From Hyphomonas jannaschiana VP2 (GTDB taxonomy: Bacteria > Pseudomonadota > Alphaproteobacteria > Caulobacterales > Hyphomonadaceae), in NCBI RefSeq assembly GCF_000685215.1, contig NZ_ARYJ01000006.1, forward strand, positions 62,001-126,000: a stretch of DNA of 64,000 nt, read 5' to 3'. Each line of letters opens with the position of its first letter. Position 1 is the first letter of the stretch. A model generated the notes under the pieces. That model saw only the letters and a list, made by a program, of their open reading frames with translations, made no database searches and was not told the DNA's origin. The position numbers and the translations under genes are program-made. Positions 1 to 9,368 of the stretch are shown here, piece by piece.

Positions 1-1046
1 ACGGTGAGCGCCTTCATGGCATCGTCCCAGTCCATGCCATTCGCCACAGCGTTGCCGGCAATCTGCGTCATGAGACGCGCCAGATGAGTGGAGTCATCGA
101 GATTGACGATCGCCACCGGAACGCCAGCCGCATCGAGACGGGCAGCATTTTCCTGCGTCGCCGCGAGTTGGGAGAAGCTGGCGGGAAGATTGGCAAAGCC
201 GTCCACGATCACGGGAATCTTCAACTTGGCGAGCCGGTCTGCGACACGCCAGCCTTCGTCCGCTCCCAGGATCGCGAACGTTAAATTCCGGTTCGACTCT
301 GCAAGGTCCATCACGGCGTTCAGGTCCGTGGCGCTTCGGGCATCGATCAGAATTAGCTGACGCCCGCGCGCTGCCGGAGCAAGCGCCTCGGCATCTCGGC
401 GCGAGAGGACGTCGCCCTCCCCGCCCGCCAGATAGCGCGTCGGATAGGCCCGGGCATCGTCAAAGGCGGCTCGTAGCTGGGCCCAAGCCGCCGGGCGCGA
501 GCCGCCTGCCAGCCCTGCCCCGCCTTCACCGAGCGTGATGAAGGTGAACGCCTCTTCTTTGAGGTCCGTATCCTGAGCGCCGCTGGTATCTGCAATGAAT
601 CCCTGACCGGCAAACAGGTTTGTCGATGGCTGCGGTGCGACGGCGACACGCGTTACCCCGCCAAGGCGGCTGACATCGACGGCTGTGTCATCAGGATTGA
701 ACCCGTCGGATGCGTCAAGAGACGCCGAGAAGCCGGACATGGCCGCCACGGCGTCATTGGTCGAATCCTCGGCATCCACTTCGATAATCCCGGTCCGCGA
801 AAAGGCCGAGATCAGGCCGGGCGTCACCCATTCCGCGCTGATCACCTCAGCCCCCTCAGGCTTCGCCATCGTCGAGGGGCCAACCGCCATGATCGTGCCG
901 TTCCGGATGACGACAATGCCGTTTTCAATGGTGCCGGCATCGGTACCCGTCCACACCTTCTTGCCTTCGACCACATAGGTTTGCGCGGAAGCACCGAACG
1001 CTGCCACGACCGCGATTGCCGCACCTGCCATCAGCTTGCGGATCAT
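1..1046 (-). CDS. Exported amidohydrolase-like protein, metal site degenerate (3' end outside window)
   Basis: The gene runs off the left edge, leaving about 348 N-terminal residues. The ATG overlaps the TGA of the upstream amidohydrolase (ATGA, 4 bp), implying translational coupling. Residues 1-21 form a signal peptide ending in GASA, so the protein is probably periplasmic. The amidohydrolase beta-sandwich start and the VTPGLI strand are recognisable, but the HxH metal ligands that normally follow VTPGLID are missing: the sequence continues SAFSRTG. The family hydrolyses amide or cyclic amide bonds with bound metal; whether this copy is catalytic is doubtful. I infer it works together with its coupled neighbour. 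The C-terminal metal ligands cannot be seen. Confidence 0.8.
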   Translation of the reverse strand, partial: MIRKLMAGAAIAVVAAFGASAQTYVVEGKKVWTGTDAGTIENGIVVIRNGTIMAVGPSTMAKPEGAEVISAEWVTPGLISAFSRTGIIEVDAEDSTNDAVAAMSGFSASLDASDGFNPDDTAVDVSRLGGVTRVAVAPQPSTNLFAGQGFIADTSGAQDTDLKEEAFTFITLGEGGAGLAGGSRPAAWAQLRAAFDDARAYPTRYLAGGEGDVLSRRDAEALAPAARGRQLILIDARSATDLNAVMDLAESNRNLTFAILGADEGWRVADRLAKLKIPVIVDGFANLPASFSQLAATQENAARLDAAGVPVAIVNLDDSTHLARLMTQIAGNAVANGMDWDDAMKALT

Positions 1047-2467
1047 TTCATGTCTCCTTCGCCAGGCTGGCCGAGCTCAAAGTCCCGCACGGGACGCGCG
1101 GCATTGTCAGTACGGTCATACATCAGCGCACCGTCGATAAAGACCTGGTCAGCCTTGGTGTAGACGCTGAACGGATTGCCGGACCAGATGACCACATCAG
1201 CCATCTTCCCGGGCTTCAGCGAACCGGTGCGCGCATCGATGCCAAGCGATTTGGCCGGGTTCAGTGACAACCACTCCCAAGCCTCCTCGATGGGTACGTC
1301 AATGCCGACGCGCTTGCCGTCGGCCCACGCCTTGGCGGCTTCCTGGTTCAGGCGTTGAATACCGATGTCGCTGTCAGAATGCACAATCGCGCAGGCACCG
1401 GCATTATGGACCATCGGAATGTTTTCCGGGATGCCGTCATAGGCTTCCATCTTGAAGCCCCACCAGTCCGCCCACATGGAGGAACAGGCGCCATAGTCCG
1501 CCAGCTTGTCAGCGATCTTGTAGCTCTCGACAGCATGGTGGAAGGCCGTAACCTTGTAGCCAAACTCCTTCGACAGATCCATGATCTGCGCCATCTCGTC
1601 GGCGCGGTAGCAATGCATGTGGACCAGGATTTCGCCCGCCAGAACACCGGCCAGCGTATCCAGTTCGAGGTCCCGGGCCGGCATCTCACCGCCCTCGGCC
1701 GAATACTTGTCCCACTTGCGCTTGTACTCGGCGGCCTTGATCCAGGCTGTCCGGTACCCGGCCATATTACCCATGCGGGAAAACGGCGCCCCGCCCGGAA
1801 TGCTGCCATTGCCATAGCCGTAGACCCGTTTCGGGTTTTCCCCGCAGGCCATCTTCAGCGTATAAGGCGCCGCTGGGAATTTCATTCCCTGCACCGTTCG
1901 GGCAGGCACATTCTTCAACGTGATGCCGCGACCGCCAAACAGGTTGGCGCTGCCCGGAAGAACCTGCAGCGATGTGACGCCGCCTGCCAGCGCCCGGTCA
2001 AACCCCGGATCCTGCGGCCAGATGCCATGCTCAACCCAGACTTCAGCGGTCACCGGGCCGGAAATTTCGTTGCCATCCTGATGCGCCGAAACCGAGGGAG
2101 ACGGATAAGCGCCAAGGTGGCTGTGATTGTCGATGATTCCCGGAGTTACCCAGCGGCCGGACGCATCGATGACCGTCGAGCCTTCAGGTGCTTCCAGATC
2201 GGCACCGATGGCCGAGATCTTACCGTCCTGAAGTAGCAGGCTACCATTATCGATCTTCGCGCCTTCCCCATCCAGTATGGTCGCGTTCGTGATCAGGACG
2301 GGCGCGTTGGGGAACGCTTCGTAAGTCGACGGATAAGGGTCTGGGTCGAACGGCTCATTCGGCGTAAACGGCTTGATCGCAGGTCCATCGCTTTCCCCGC
2401 TACCGCCGCATGCGGTCAGGAATATGGCTGCTGCAGCAAGCGCAACCCAGTTCCGTCTGATCATCAT
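1043..2467 (-). CDS. Amidohydrolase family lipoprotein
   Basis: A 474-residue protein with a lipobox (LTAC, Cys20) followed by GGSG, so a lipid-anchored envelope protein. The amidohydrolase fold is complete: WVTPGIIDNHSHLG with H115 and H117 as metal ligands, LVHMHCYRADE (H283/H285), AFHHAVES (H310/H311) and HSDSD near 363-367, then a C-terminal GKMADVVIWSGNPF strand typical of imidazolonepropionase-like enzymes. Metal-dependent hydrolysis of an amide, possibly a peptide or cyclic compound, is expected; the substrate cannot be read from sequence. It is the first gene of a two-gene unit, overlapping the next amidohydrolase by 4 bp. Unlike that copy it keeps its metal ligands. The start could be either of two adjacent ATGs. 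Confidence 0.9.
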   Translation of the reverse strand: MMIRRNWVALAAAAIFLTACGGSGESDGPAIKPFTPNEPFDPDPYPSTYEAFPNAPVLITNATILDGEGAKIDNGSLLLQDGKISAIGADLEAPEGSTVIDASGRWVTPGIIDNHSHLGAYPSPSVSAHQDGNEISGPVTAEVWVEHGIWPQDPGFDRALAGGVTSLQVLPGSANLFGGRGITLKNVPARTVQGMKFPAAPYTLKMACGENPKRVYGYGNGSIPGGAPFSRMGNMAGYRTAWIKAAEYKRKWDKYSAEGGEMPARDLELDTLAGVLAGEILVHMHCYRADEMAQIMDLSKEFGYKVTAFHHAVESYKIADKLADYGACSSMWADWWGFKMEAYDGIPENIPMVHNAGACAIVHSDSDIGIQRLNQEAAKAWADGKRVGIDVPIEEAWEWLSLNPAKSLGIDARTGSLKPGKMADVVIWSGNPFSVYTKADQVFIDGALMYDRTDNAARPVRDFELGQPGEGDMK

Positions 2468-2546
2468 TCTTAGCCCCGGCTTTGCCCGTTTCGTACCTGT
2501 TCCATAGAGCGCGGATCAGGCAGCGCCGCAAGGCACGCGGCCGGAT

Positions 2547-2900
2547 TCAGTCTGCCTGAGGCTGCAGATGATCCCGCTTTTCACGGCCAAAGACCAGCCG
2601 CATCAGCCAGCTCGGGGCAAACCGCTCGACCCGCGGGTGCCGCGTGAGAATGCCTTCCATCCAGCGTCGTCCCCAGACCGAGTTCCGGCCGAGCAGGATC
2701 ACGCCGATGATCGCCAGAGGCAGGCCGATGGGCAGGAATGGCGTGGCCATGCCGACCGGGATTGCCACCACAATATGCATCAGTCCCAGAACCGCCAGCA
2801 TCTGACGGAAAAGGCCCCCGACATGCCGGCGGGCCATATCAATCGGCTTTCGAAGGAAACCGGCAGAGGAGTCAGTCATTGGGGGCTCGGTTGAGGACAT
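2547..2900 (-). CDS. Small membrane protein of unknown function
   Basis: A 117-residue protein with two predicted membrane segments (about residues 34-52 and 56-72, the second rich in Ile/Leu/Gly) followed by a basic tail (GRRWMEGILTRHPRVERF). The tail is expected on the cytoplasmic side. No family was recognised with certainty; the layout recalls small PGPGW-type membrane proteins, but the signature is not present. The start could also be the Met at residue 8. It stands alone between the amidohydrolase pair and the divergently read acyltransferase, so context gives no function. Confidence 0.6.
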   Translation of the reverse strand: MSSTEPPMTDSSAGFLRKPIDMARRHVGGLFRQMLAVLGLMHIVVAIPVGMATPFLPIGLPLAIIGVILLGRNSVWGRRWMEGILTRHPRVERFAPSWLMRLVFGREKRDHLQPQAD

Positions 2901-3041
2901 GCAGAGGATATGGGTTCAGAGCAAATTCATTGCCAAGTAAAATCACCGGGATGTGTCCAAAGTCTGGCAACCGCGTTGCGTGGTTGCTACACATCTGCCT
3001 AGAAATAGATCGCCGGGAGGGCGCCGGACAGCGAGGCCAGT

Positions 3042-4412
3042 ATGAAATTGCAGTCCATTCAGGCGCTTCGGGGCCTCGCGGCGCTGCTGGTCCTGATCTT
3101 TCATATCCATGAACTTGAAGTGCTGGCCATTGCTGACAACAACCTGACGGAGCGGGCCTGGGTCGGCGGCCTCTTCACTAATGGCTATGCCGGCGTAGAC
3201 CTGTTCTTCGTCATCTCCGGTTTCATCATGGTGTTCGTCACACGCAACACTGTGCCGGGTCCAAAACAGGCTGCCGACTTCCTCTTCGCCCGGGTGACAC
3301 GCATCTACCCGGTCTGGTGGGCGTTCGCCGGATGTATGACCATCTATATGCTCGCCGCCTATGGCATGAGCGGCCAGAGCGCCGGCTGGCAGAAGGCATC
3401 ATTTGGCCAGCCGGCGCTGCCCTTCCTGGTGAAGTCCTTCCTGCTCGTCCCGCAGCCGGCGTTCCCGATCCTCAATGTCGGCTGGACGCTGGTTCACGAA
3501 GTCTATTTCTACGCCGTCTTCACACTGTTCCTGCTGCTTCCCAGAAAATGGCTGCCTCTCCTGATTGGCGGCTGGGCAGTACTGGTGACCGCCGGAGGCG
3601 TTATCGGATTGTCAGCCCCCTTCGCGATGAACTGGGTTGCCCTGGCCTTCCACCCAATGACACTGGAATTCATTCTCGGCGCCGTCGCAGGCCTCGCCAT
3701 CACGAACGGCCTGATCTGGCGCAGTGGCACGCTGACCCTTCTTGCCACTTTGTGGCTCCTGGCGGCACTTTGTTATCAGGGACAGGAAACTGCCTTCCTG
3801 CTCGAATGGGGCCGCGTCCTCTGGTACGGACTGCCAGCTGCGCTTCTGATCTATGCCGTCGCAGGGCTGGACATGCATGACCGGCACGCCTGGCTTTTCC
3901 CTGCACTTGTCGGCTGGTTTGTAACCCTGGCACTGTTTCAGCTCACCGGTATTGATGGTGACAGCCCTGACAGCGCTCGGCGCGATGCAACGCTCCTGAC
4001 CGTCACCGTTGGCGGGATCGGCATGCTCGCCGTCATCTGGTTTGGCTGGCTGCTGGGTCAGGGCGCACCAGACCTCCTGCTGCGAGCCCGAGCATTCCTG
4101 CGCCCACTCCTGAGCGCAGCCGTCAAGCTCGGCGACTGGTCGTTCGCCTTGTACCTGTCGCACCTGATTGTGCTGAGCGCCCTGCGCCGGATTTTCGCGA
4201 TGCTTGGACAGTCAGACAGCCTGGCACCTGTTTTCCGCCTCGGGCATCCCGGCGTACTGGACAATTTTGCCTACGCTGCCAGCGGCATTGCGCTCACAAT
4301 CGCTGCTTCCTGGCTCAGCTACCGGATGTATGAATCCCCGCTCAACGTCCTGTTCGGACGTCTTCGCAAAGCGCTGTTCCGCCGGGACCGTTCCGAAACG
4401 GCCCCGGCCTGA
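3042..4412 (+). CDS. Acyltransferase 3 family membrane protein (OafA/YrhL-like)
   Basis: A 456-residue polytopic protein beginning with the family signature: IQALRGLAALLVLIFHIH, in which R10 and H21 match the conserved Arg and catalytic His of acyltransferase 3. It is followed by GYAGVDLFFVISGFIM, the second diagnostic block. About ten hydrophobic segments span the rest, and there is a short basic cytoplasmic tail. Family members transfer acyl groups from cytoplasmic donors to sugars on lipopolysaccharide, exopolysaccharide or other surface glycans. No glycan biosynthesis genes lie nearby, so the acceptor is unknown. It ends 7 bp before the convergent gcvPB stop codon. Confidence 0.9.
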   Translation: MKLQSIQALRGLAALLVLIFHIHELEVLAIADNNLTERAWVGGLFTNGYAGVDLFFVISGFIMVFVTRNTVPGPKQAADFLFARVTRIYPVWWAFAGCMTIYMLAAYGMSGQSAGWQKASFGQPALPFLVKSFLLVPQPAFPILNVGWTLVHEVYFYAVFTLFLLLPRKWLPLLIGGWAVLVTAGGVIGLSAPFAMNWVALAFHPMTLEFILGAVAGLAITNGLIWRSGTLTLLATLWLLAALCYQGQETAFLLEWGRVLWYGLPAALLIYAVAGLDMHDRHAWLFPALVGWFVTLALFQLTGIDGDSPDSARRDATLLTVTVGGIGMLAVIWFGWLLGQGAPDLLLRARAFLRPLLSAAVKLGDWSFALYLSHLIVLSALRRIFAMLGQSDSLAPVFRLGHPGVLDNFAYAASGIALTIAASWLSYRMYESPLNVLFGRLRKALFRRDRSETAPA

Positions 4413-4419
4413 ACATTCC

Positions 4420-5994
4420 CTATTCAGCCGCAACCGGCGGCGCGACGACTGGCTCTTCCCATTTGAGCACGGGCTTACGGGCCGCTTTGGTTTCATCCAG
4501 CCGGCGCATCGGCGCAAGGTATGGCGCGCCTTTCAGCGCTTCGTCACCCTGGGCTGCCCGGCGGGCAATGGATTCCAGCGCATCGCAGAACCGGTCCAGC
4601 TCCGCTTTCGACTCCGACTCCGTCGGCTCGATCAGCATGGCGCCATGCACGACCAGCGGGAAATACATCGTCATCGGATGGTATCCCTCATCGATCAGCG
4701 CCTTGGCGATGTCGATTGTCTCGATGCCTTCTGCCGTGAACGCATCCGAGAACAGCGCCTCGTGCATGCAGTAGCCGTCAAACGGCGCGGTCATCACGCT
4801 CTTGAGGCGTGCCTGGACATAGTTGGCATTCAGCACGGCATCTTCAGACGCCTGCTTCAGGCCATCAGCGCCATGGCTGAGAATATAGGTCAGCGCCCGC
4901 ACGAACATGCCCATCTGGCCATGGAACGCCGCCATCCGGCCAAAGCTTTCGGACGCAACGCCTTCGATGTCCTCAACAAGGCGGAACATGCCGTCGGCAT
5001 CCTTCACCACGAACGGCACCGGCGCATACGGCGCGAGCGCTTCGGACAGGACTGTCGGGCCAGAGCCCGGGCCGCCACCGCCGTGCGGCGTGGAGAATGT
5101 CTTGTGAAGATTGATATGCATCGCATCGATACCGAGATCGCCCGGTCGCACCCGGCCGACGATGGCGTTGAAGTTCGCACCGTCGCAGTAGAAATAGCCG
5201 CCCGCCTCATGGATCAGGTCGGCGATTTCCTTGATGTCGGTTTCGAACAGGCCGCACGTATTCGGGTTGGTCAGCATGATACCGGCAATGTCGTCAGACT
5301 TTTCCAGCTTCGCTTTCAGGTCTTCCATATCGACGCGGCCGCGCTTGTTCGCCTTGATCTCGTCAACGATAAAGCCGCACTGGACGGCCGTCGCAGGGTT
5401 CGTTCCGTGGGCGGACTCCGGGACGAGAACGCGCTTGCGGGTCTCGACTTCGCCGCGCGCGATCAGCGCCTGACGGATCGTCATCATACCGCAGAACTCG
5501 CCATGCGCGCCGGCTTTCGGGCTCATCGCCACAGCCGGCATATTGGTCAGCGTCTTCAGCCAGGTCGCCAGTTCGTCGATCAGCTCGAGTGCGCCCTGCA
5601 CCGTCGCCTGCGGCTGCAGCGGGTGGATGTCACCAAAACCCGGCAGGCGCGCGATCTTCTCGTTGAGGCGCGGATTGTGCTTCATCGTACAGCTGCCCAG
5701 CGGGAACAGGCCGAGGTCGATGGCATAGTTCTTCTGGCTGAGGCGCATGTAGTGGCGCACCGCCTGAGGCTCGGACAGGCCCGGCAGGCCGGTCGGCTGC
5801 TTGCGCGCCACGCCGCCGAGACGGTTCTTCGTGCCTTTCGGCGCCGGCAGGTCGACGCCGGTCGTCTCCGGCGTGCCGATCTCGAAGATCAGACCTTCCG
5901 CCTGCAGAAGACCACGCGACCCGGAAACGGTTTCAATGGAGGACATGGAGACAGACTCCGGAGTGGTGGGACGGCCCTGAGTGTTCATCGTCAT
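4420..5994 (-). CDS. gcvPB: Glycine dehydrogenase (decarboxylating) subunit 2
   Basis: This is the PLP-binding half of the two-subunit P-protein of the glycine cleavage system, which decarboxylates glycine and passes the aminomethyl group to lipoyl-GcvH. The pyridoxal lysine is K298 in HINLHKTFSTPHGGGGPG, and SPKAGAHGEFCGM and SAHGTNPATA are also typical. I chose the ATG at 5994: an AGGAG lies 12 bases upstream, inside the end of the preceding DUF2513 gene. An in-frame TTG at 6006 is less likely because it directly abuts that AGGAG. The gene is the last of the gcv operon. Its separation from gcvPA by an unrelated gene is unusual, since these two are normally adjacent. Confidence 0.95.
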   Translation of the reverse strand: MTMNTQGRPTTPESVSMSSIETVSGSRGLLQAEGLIFEIGTPETTGVDLPAPKGTKNRLGGVARKQPTGLPGLSEPQAVRHYMRLSQKNYAIDLGLFPLGSCTMKHNPRLNEKIARLPGFGDIHPLQPQATVQGALELIDELATWLKTLTNMPAVAMSPKAGAHGEFCGMMTIRQALIARGEVETRKRVLVPESAHGTNPATAVQCGFIVDEIKANKRGRVDMEDLKAKLEKSDDIAGIMLTNPNTCGLFETDIKEIADLIHEAGGYFYCDGANFNAIVGRVRPGDLGIDAMHINLHKTFSTPHGGGGPGSGPTVLSEALAPYAPVPFVVKDADGMFRLVEDIEGVASESFGRMAAFHGQMGMFVRALTYILSHGADGLKQASEDAVLNANYVQARLKSVMTAPFDGYCMHEALFSDAFTAEGIETIDIAKALIDEGYHPMTMYFPLVVHGAMLIEPTESESKAELDRFCDALESIARRAAQGDEALKGAPYLAPMRRLDETKAARKPVLKWEEPVVAPPVAAE

Positions 5995-5995
5995 G

Positions 5996-6373
5996 TTAAA
6001 CTTCAACTCCTGTGAGTCGTTTGATCTGCGTTTTGATCAGTCCTTTTGCAAGATCACCTAGAAGGTCGATCGTAAAGCCACCAGCCGAAGCCGCCGCTTC
6101 CTTTGTCTTACGCCAGACTTCGTCATCTCGCACAGAGTCGAGAAAATCATAACCAGCCGCAGTAATGCGGCCGACATCAACACTTTCGTCGCACGCTTGT
6201 TGTTCGTGTGCGATGTAACCAAGGTCCTCAAGTACAAGAACGTGTGACCACATCACCTCTTCAAAATTGGGATGAGGTAAATCTTCGGGCGTTAGCGTGA
6301 CTATCAACCCATCATCACTCTTAGCTTCCGCGGCCAACAGAATCTTACGAAGGAGGTCGGCATCTCTCTTCAT
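5996..6373 (-). CDS. DUF2513 family protein inserted between gcvPA and gcvPB
   Basis: A 125-residue protein starting [16 protein letters not shown], the hallmark opening of DUF2513, and continuing with ITAAGYDFLDSVRDDEVW and a helical AGGFTIDLLGDL block that also fits the family. Function is unknown; the N-terminal half looks like a small helical, perhaps winged-helix, domain (inference). The start overlaps the gcvPA stop (TGATG, 1-base overlap), and the ribosome binding site of gcvPB lies in its last codons, so it is woven into the operon and coupled to both sides. Codon use and base composition are AT-richer than the surrounding gcv genes, suggesting acquisition from outside. Possible upstream in-frame starts would lie inside gcvPA and are rejected. 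Confidence 0.88.
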   Translation of the reverse strand: MKRDADLLRKILLAAEAKSDDGLIVTLTPEDLPHPNFEEVMWSHVLVLEDLGYIAHEQQACDESVDVGRITAAGYDFLDSVRDDEVWRKTKEAAASAGGFTIDLLGDLAKGLIKTQIKRLTGVEV

Positions 6374-7716
6374 CAGATGATCTCCTTCAGGGCGGCGGCG
6401 TAAGCGGCGATGTCTTCCTGTGTTGTGCATTCTGTCGCAGCGCAAAGGATTACGTCGCCCATATGGTCGCCCGGGAACAAGCGGCTGGCGCGGACGCCGC
6501 CAACAATGCCCGCTTCGTCCAGCATGGCGAGCACGGCTTCGGCATTCATCGGCGTGCGGAACGCAAACTCGTTGAAGAAGCGCGGCGTCAGGATTTCGAC
6601 ACCCGGCACAGCGGCCAGCGCATCCGCAAGGTCACAGGCGGCTTCATGGTTCAGCACGGCCAGCTGTTCCAGCCCCTTTCCGCCCAGCAGGGTCATATGC
6701 GCGGTGAAGGCCAGCGTACAGAGACCGGAATTCGTACAAATGTTCGACGTCGCCTTGTCGCGGCGGATATGCTGCTCCCGCGTCGAGAGCGTCAGCACGA
6801 AGCCGCGCTTGCCATCGGCATCGGTCGTCTCACCGCAAAGCCGCCCCGGCATCTGGCGCACCAGCTTCTGCGTACAGGCGAAGAGGCCCACATAAGGCCC
6901 GCCGAAGTTCAGGCCGTTGCCGATGGACTGGCCCTCGCCGACGGCAATGTCCGCGCCCATTTCACCGGGCGGCGTCACGAGGCCGAGCGAAACCGCTTCG
7001 GTAAACACTGAGACCAGCAGTGCGCCCTTGCCATGCGCCGCTTCGGCCACCGGCGAGAGATCCGTCACCGTGCCGAACGTGTTCGGCGACTGGCCGATCA
7101 AGCAGGCTGTCTGGTCGTCCACAGCATCGGCCAGCGCCAGTTCGCCGTCGATGGCGTGCTCGAGCTGCACAACCTCGATGCCCTGCGCCTCGCACAGCAT
7201 TTTCGTTGCCGCAGCATAGTGCGGATGCAGGCCGCCGGAGAGGATCACCTTCTTGCGGCGCGTCGCCCGCGTCGCCATTACGGCCGCTTCGGCACAGGCG
7301 GTCGAGCCGTCATACATGGAAGCGTTGGCCACATCCATCGCCGTGAGGGCCGCAACCTGGGTCTGGAATTCGAACAGGGTCTGCAGCGTGCCCTGGGCGA
7401 TTTCCGGCTGGTAAGGCGTATAGGTCGTCAGGAATTCGGAGCGCTGGATGATCATGTCCACGCTGGCCGGCACGTGATGCTTGTAAGCCCCGGCGCCGAC
7501 GAAGAACGGGCCGGACGAAGCCGCGCGGTTCTTGGCGGCAAGCTTCGACATGTGCCGCTCAACGGCGAGTTCCCCCTGATGGTTTGGCAGGCCGTCCACC
7601 GTGCCGTGCAGGCGGGCGCTCTCGGGAACATCCGCATAAAAATCATCGACCGACTTCGCGCCGATCGTTTTCAGCATGTCTGCGCGGTCGTCCGCTGTCA
7701 GGGGGAGGTATCGCAT
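6373..7716 (-). CDS. gcvPA: Glycine dehydrogenase (decarboxylating) subunit 1
   Basis: This 447-residue protein is the N-terminal half of the P-protein, which pairs with GcvPB to decarboxylate glycine. Diagnostic blocks are [11 protein letters not shown] at the start, [47 protein letters not shown] and [19 protein letters not shown]. The ATG at 7716 is chosen because it begins the conserved start and is preceded by GGAG at about 8 bases; the frame is open further upstream but would overlap gcvH. It follows gcvH by 29 bp and ends by overlapping the DUF2513 start by one base. Expression should follow the glycine riboswitch upstream of gcvT. Confidence 0.95.
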   Translation of the reverse strand: MRYLPLTADDRADMLKTIGAKSVDDFYADVPESARLHGTVDGLPNHQGELAVERHMSKLAAKNRAASSGPFFVGAGAYKHHVPASVDMIIQRSEFLTTYTPYQPEIAQGTLQTLFEFQTQVAALTAMDVANASMYDGSTACAEAAVMATRATRRKKVILSGGLHPHYAAATKMLCEAQGIEVVQLEHAIDGELALADAVDDQTACLIGQSPNTFGTVTDLSPVAEAAHGKGALLVSVFTEAVSLGLVTPPGEMGADIAVGEGQSIGNGLNFGGPYVGLFACTQKLVRQMPGRLCGETTDADGKRGFVLTLSTREQHIRRDKATSNICTNSGLCTLAFTAHMTLLGGKGLEQLAVLNHEAACDLADALAAVPGVEILTPRFFNEFAFRTPMNAEAVLAMLDEAGIVGGVRASRLFPGDHMGDVILCAATECTTQEDIAAYAAALKEII

Positions 7717-7745
7717 TCCGGTACTCCGTCTGTGAGGCTCTGGCC

Positions 7746-8135
7746 TCAGAGGGTTTCGCAATAGGCCTTGTAAGCGGCCTCATCCATCAGGCCGGCGATC
7801 TCGGCGCCGTCCTTGATTTCGAGGACGCAGAACCAGCCTTTTTCAGTCGGGGATTCGTTCACCGTCTCCGGCTTGTCGCCGAGCGCCGGATTGACCTCGA
7901 CCACTTTACCGTGGATCGGGGCGTAGACGTCGGAGGCAGCCTTGACGGACTCGACGACAGCCATGTCGTCACCCGGTGCGAACTCGGCACCGACCTCTGG
8001 CAGTTCTACGAAGACGATGTCGCCGAGTGCGTTTTCGGCATAGTGCGTGATGCCCACAGTGGCGAGGTCGTTGTGAACCGTCACCCATTCATGGTCCTTG
8101 GTGTAGAAGGTCGTCGGCTGTGTGTAGCGGGTCAT
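7746..8135 (-). CDS. gcvH: Glycine cleavage system H protein
   Basis: A 129-residue lipoyl carrier that shuttles the aminomethyl intermediate from the P-protein to the T-protein. The sequence has the typical H-protein start (YTKDHEWV), the [19 protein letters not shown] block and the lipoylated lysine K65 in VESVKAASD. Length matches the family. It lies 12 bp downstream of gcvT and 29 bp upstream of gcvPA in the same transcription unit. Lipoylation would need LipB/LipA, which are not in this window. Confidence 0.97.
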   Translation of the reverse strand: MTRYTQPTTFYTKDHEWVTVHNDLATVGITHYAENALGDIVFVELPEVGAEFAPGDDMAVVESVKAASDVYAPIHGKVVEVNPALGDKPETVNESPTEKGWFCVLEIKDGAEIAGLMDEAAYKAYCETL

Positions 8136-8147
8136 GGGGTCTGGCTC

Positions 8148-9305
8148 CTATCGCTTATAATTATGCGGAACAAAGGGAAGATCGGCGACGACAGCCGGGC
8201 GCGCCTTGCCGCGCACCATCAGCTGGACTTCGGTGCCGGGTTCGGTGTGGGCGCTGGCGATATATCCCATAGCGACCGGGTGGCCGACCGTGGGACCGAA
8301 ACCGCCGGACGTGATCACGCCGACCTTCTCGTCGCCGATGAAGATTTCCGTACCTTCGCGGGCCGGAGCGCGTTCCAGCGGCTTGATGCCGACGCGCTTG
8401 CGGGCCGGACCTTCGCTCCGCTCCCGGAGAATGCGTTCTGCGCCAGGAAAATCGCCCGCCTCACGGCGGCGTTTCTGGATCACCCAGCCAAGGTCGGCTT
8501 CGATGGGCGACGTTGCAGGATCCAGGTCATGGCCGTAGAGGCAGAGCCCCGCTTCAAGGCGCAATGAGTCCCGCGCGCCGAGGCCGATCGGCTTTACGCG
8601 CTCGTCGGTCAGCATTTCCCTGACCAGCGGAAGGCCGGCTTCCGGTTTCACCAGCACTTCAAACCCGTCTTCGCCGGTATAGCCGCAGCGCGAGACGATG
8701 CAGCGCGTGCCGTTCAGCTCAAACGGCATGTGGTGCATGAACTTGAGGTCCTCGCAGCCGGGAAAGAAATCCTTCATCACATCGGCCGCTTCCGGCCCCT
8801 GAAGGGCGAACAGGATGCGGTCATCGGCGCGGGTCAGCACGGCGCGTCCGGCGAGCTTCTCTTCGAAGATCGCCCAGTCCTGCTCCTTCATCGCGCCGTT
8901 GACGACGATGTAGAGACTGCCCTGCGCGTCATCGCCAATCGGGCGCGTGATGATCAGGTCGTCCAGAATGCCGCCTTCTTCGTTCAGCAGCACGGTAAGA
9001 CGCGCCTGGCCCTGTTTCAGGCTGGTGATGTCGCTCGGGACCAGTTCCTCGATCATCGCCGCGATCTTGGCGTGGGCTTCATCGCCGCCGCCGATCCCGT
9101 CTTCGAGGGTCAGGAAGCACGGGCCCATGTGGGAGACGTCGAACAGGCCGGCATGCGCCCGCGTCCAGTTATGCTCTTCCATCACGCCGTCCGGGAACTG
9201 GACCGGCATTTCATAGCCGGCGAACGGCACCAGCTTCGCCCCGCACTCTTCGTGCAGGTCATAAAGCGGAGTCCGCTTCAGTGTCTCGGTGGTTGTCTCA
9301 CCCAT
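8148..9305 (-). CDS. gcvT: Glycine cleavage system T protein (aminomethyltransferase)
   Basis: A 385-residue tetrahydrofolate-dependent aminomethyltransferase releasing ammonia and forming 5,10-methylene-THF from the GcvH-bound intermediate. Recognisable blocks are TPLYDLHEECGAKLVPFAGYEMPVQF written across the first 45 residues, HAGLFDVSHMG, CGYTGEDGFEV, GLGARDSLRLEAGLCLYGHD and the C-terminal GFGPTVGHPVAMGYI. The ATG at 9305 is preferred over an ATG 15 bases upstream because GAGG precedes it at a normal distance and the conserved domain follows directly. It is the first gene of the operon, 63 bp behind the tandem glycine riboswitch. Confidence 0.95.
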   Translation of the reverse strand: MGETTTETLKRTPLYDLHEECGAKLVPFAGYEMPVQFPDGVMEEHNWTRAHAGLFDVSHMGPCFLTLEDGIGGGDEAHAKIAAMIEELVPSDITSLKQGQARLTVLLNEEGGILDDLIITRPIGDDAQGSLYIVVNGAMKEQDWAIFEEKLAGRAVLTRADDRILFALQGPEAADVMKDFFPGCEDLKFMHHMPFELNGTRCIVSRCGYTGEDGFEVLVKPEAGLPLVREMLTDERVKPIGLGARDSLRLEAGLCLYGHDLDPATSPIEADLGWVIQKRRREAGDFPGAERILRERSEGPARKRVGIKPLERAPAREGTEIFIGDEKVGVITSGGFGPTVGHPVAMGYIASAHTEPGTEVQLMVRGKARPAVVADLPFVPHNYKR

Positions 9306-9368
9306 TGGCGCCCTCATCACAGGAGACGTCAGCGGCCATGGCCGCGTTTCCGTCGCCCCCGCTGTCTC

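Noticed and set aside
4204..6015. A 603-codon open frame on the plus strand across gcvPB
   Set aside because: It is the antisense shadow of gcvPB in GC-rich DNA; its translation is Arg/Ala-rich with no domain, while the opposite strand encodes a clearly conserved enzyme.
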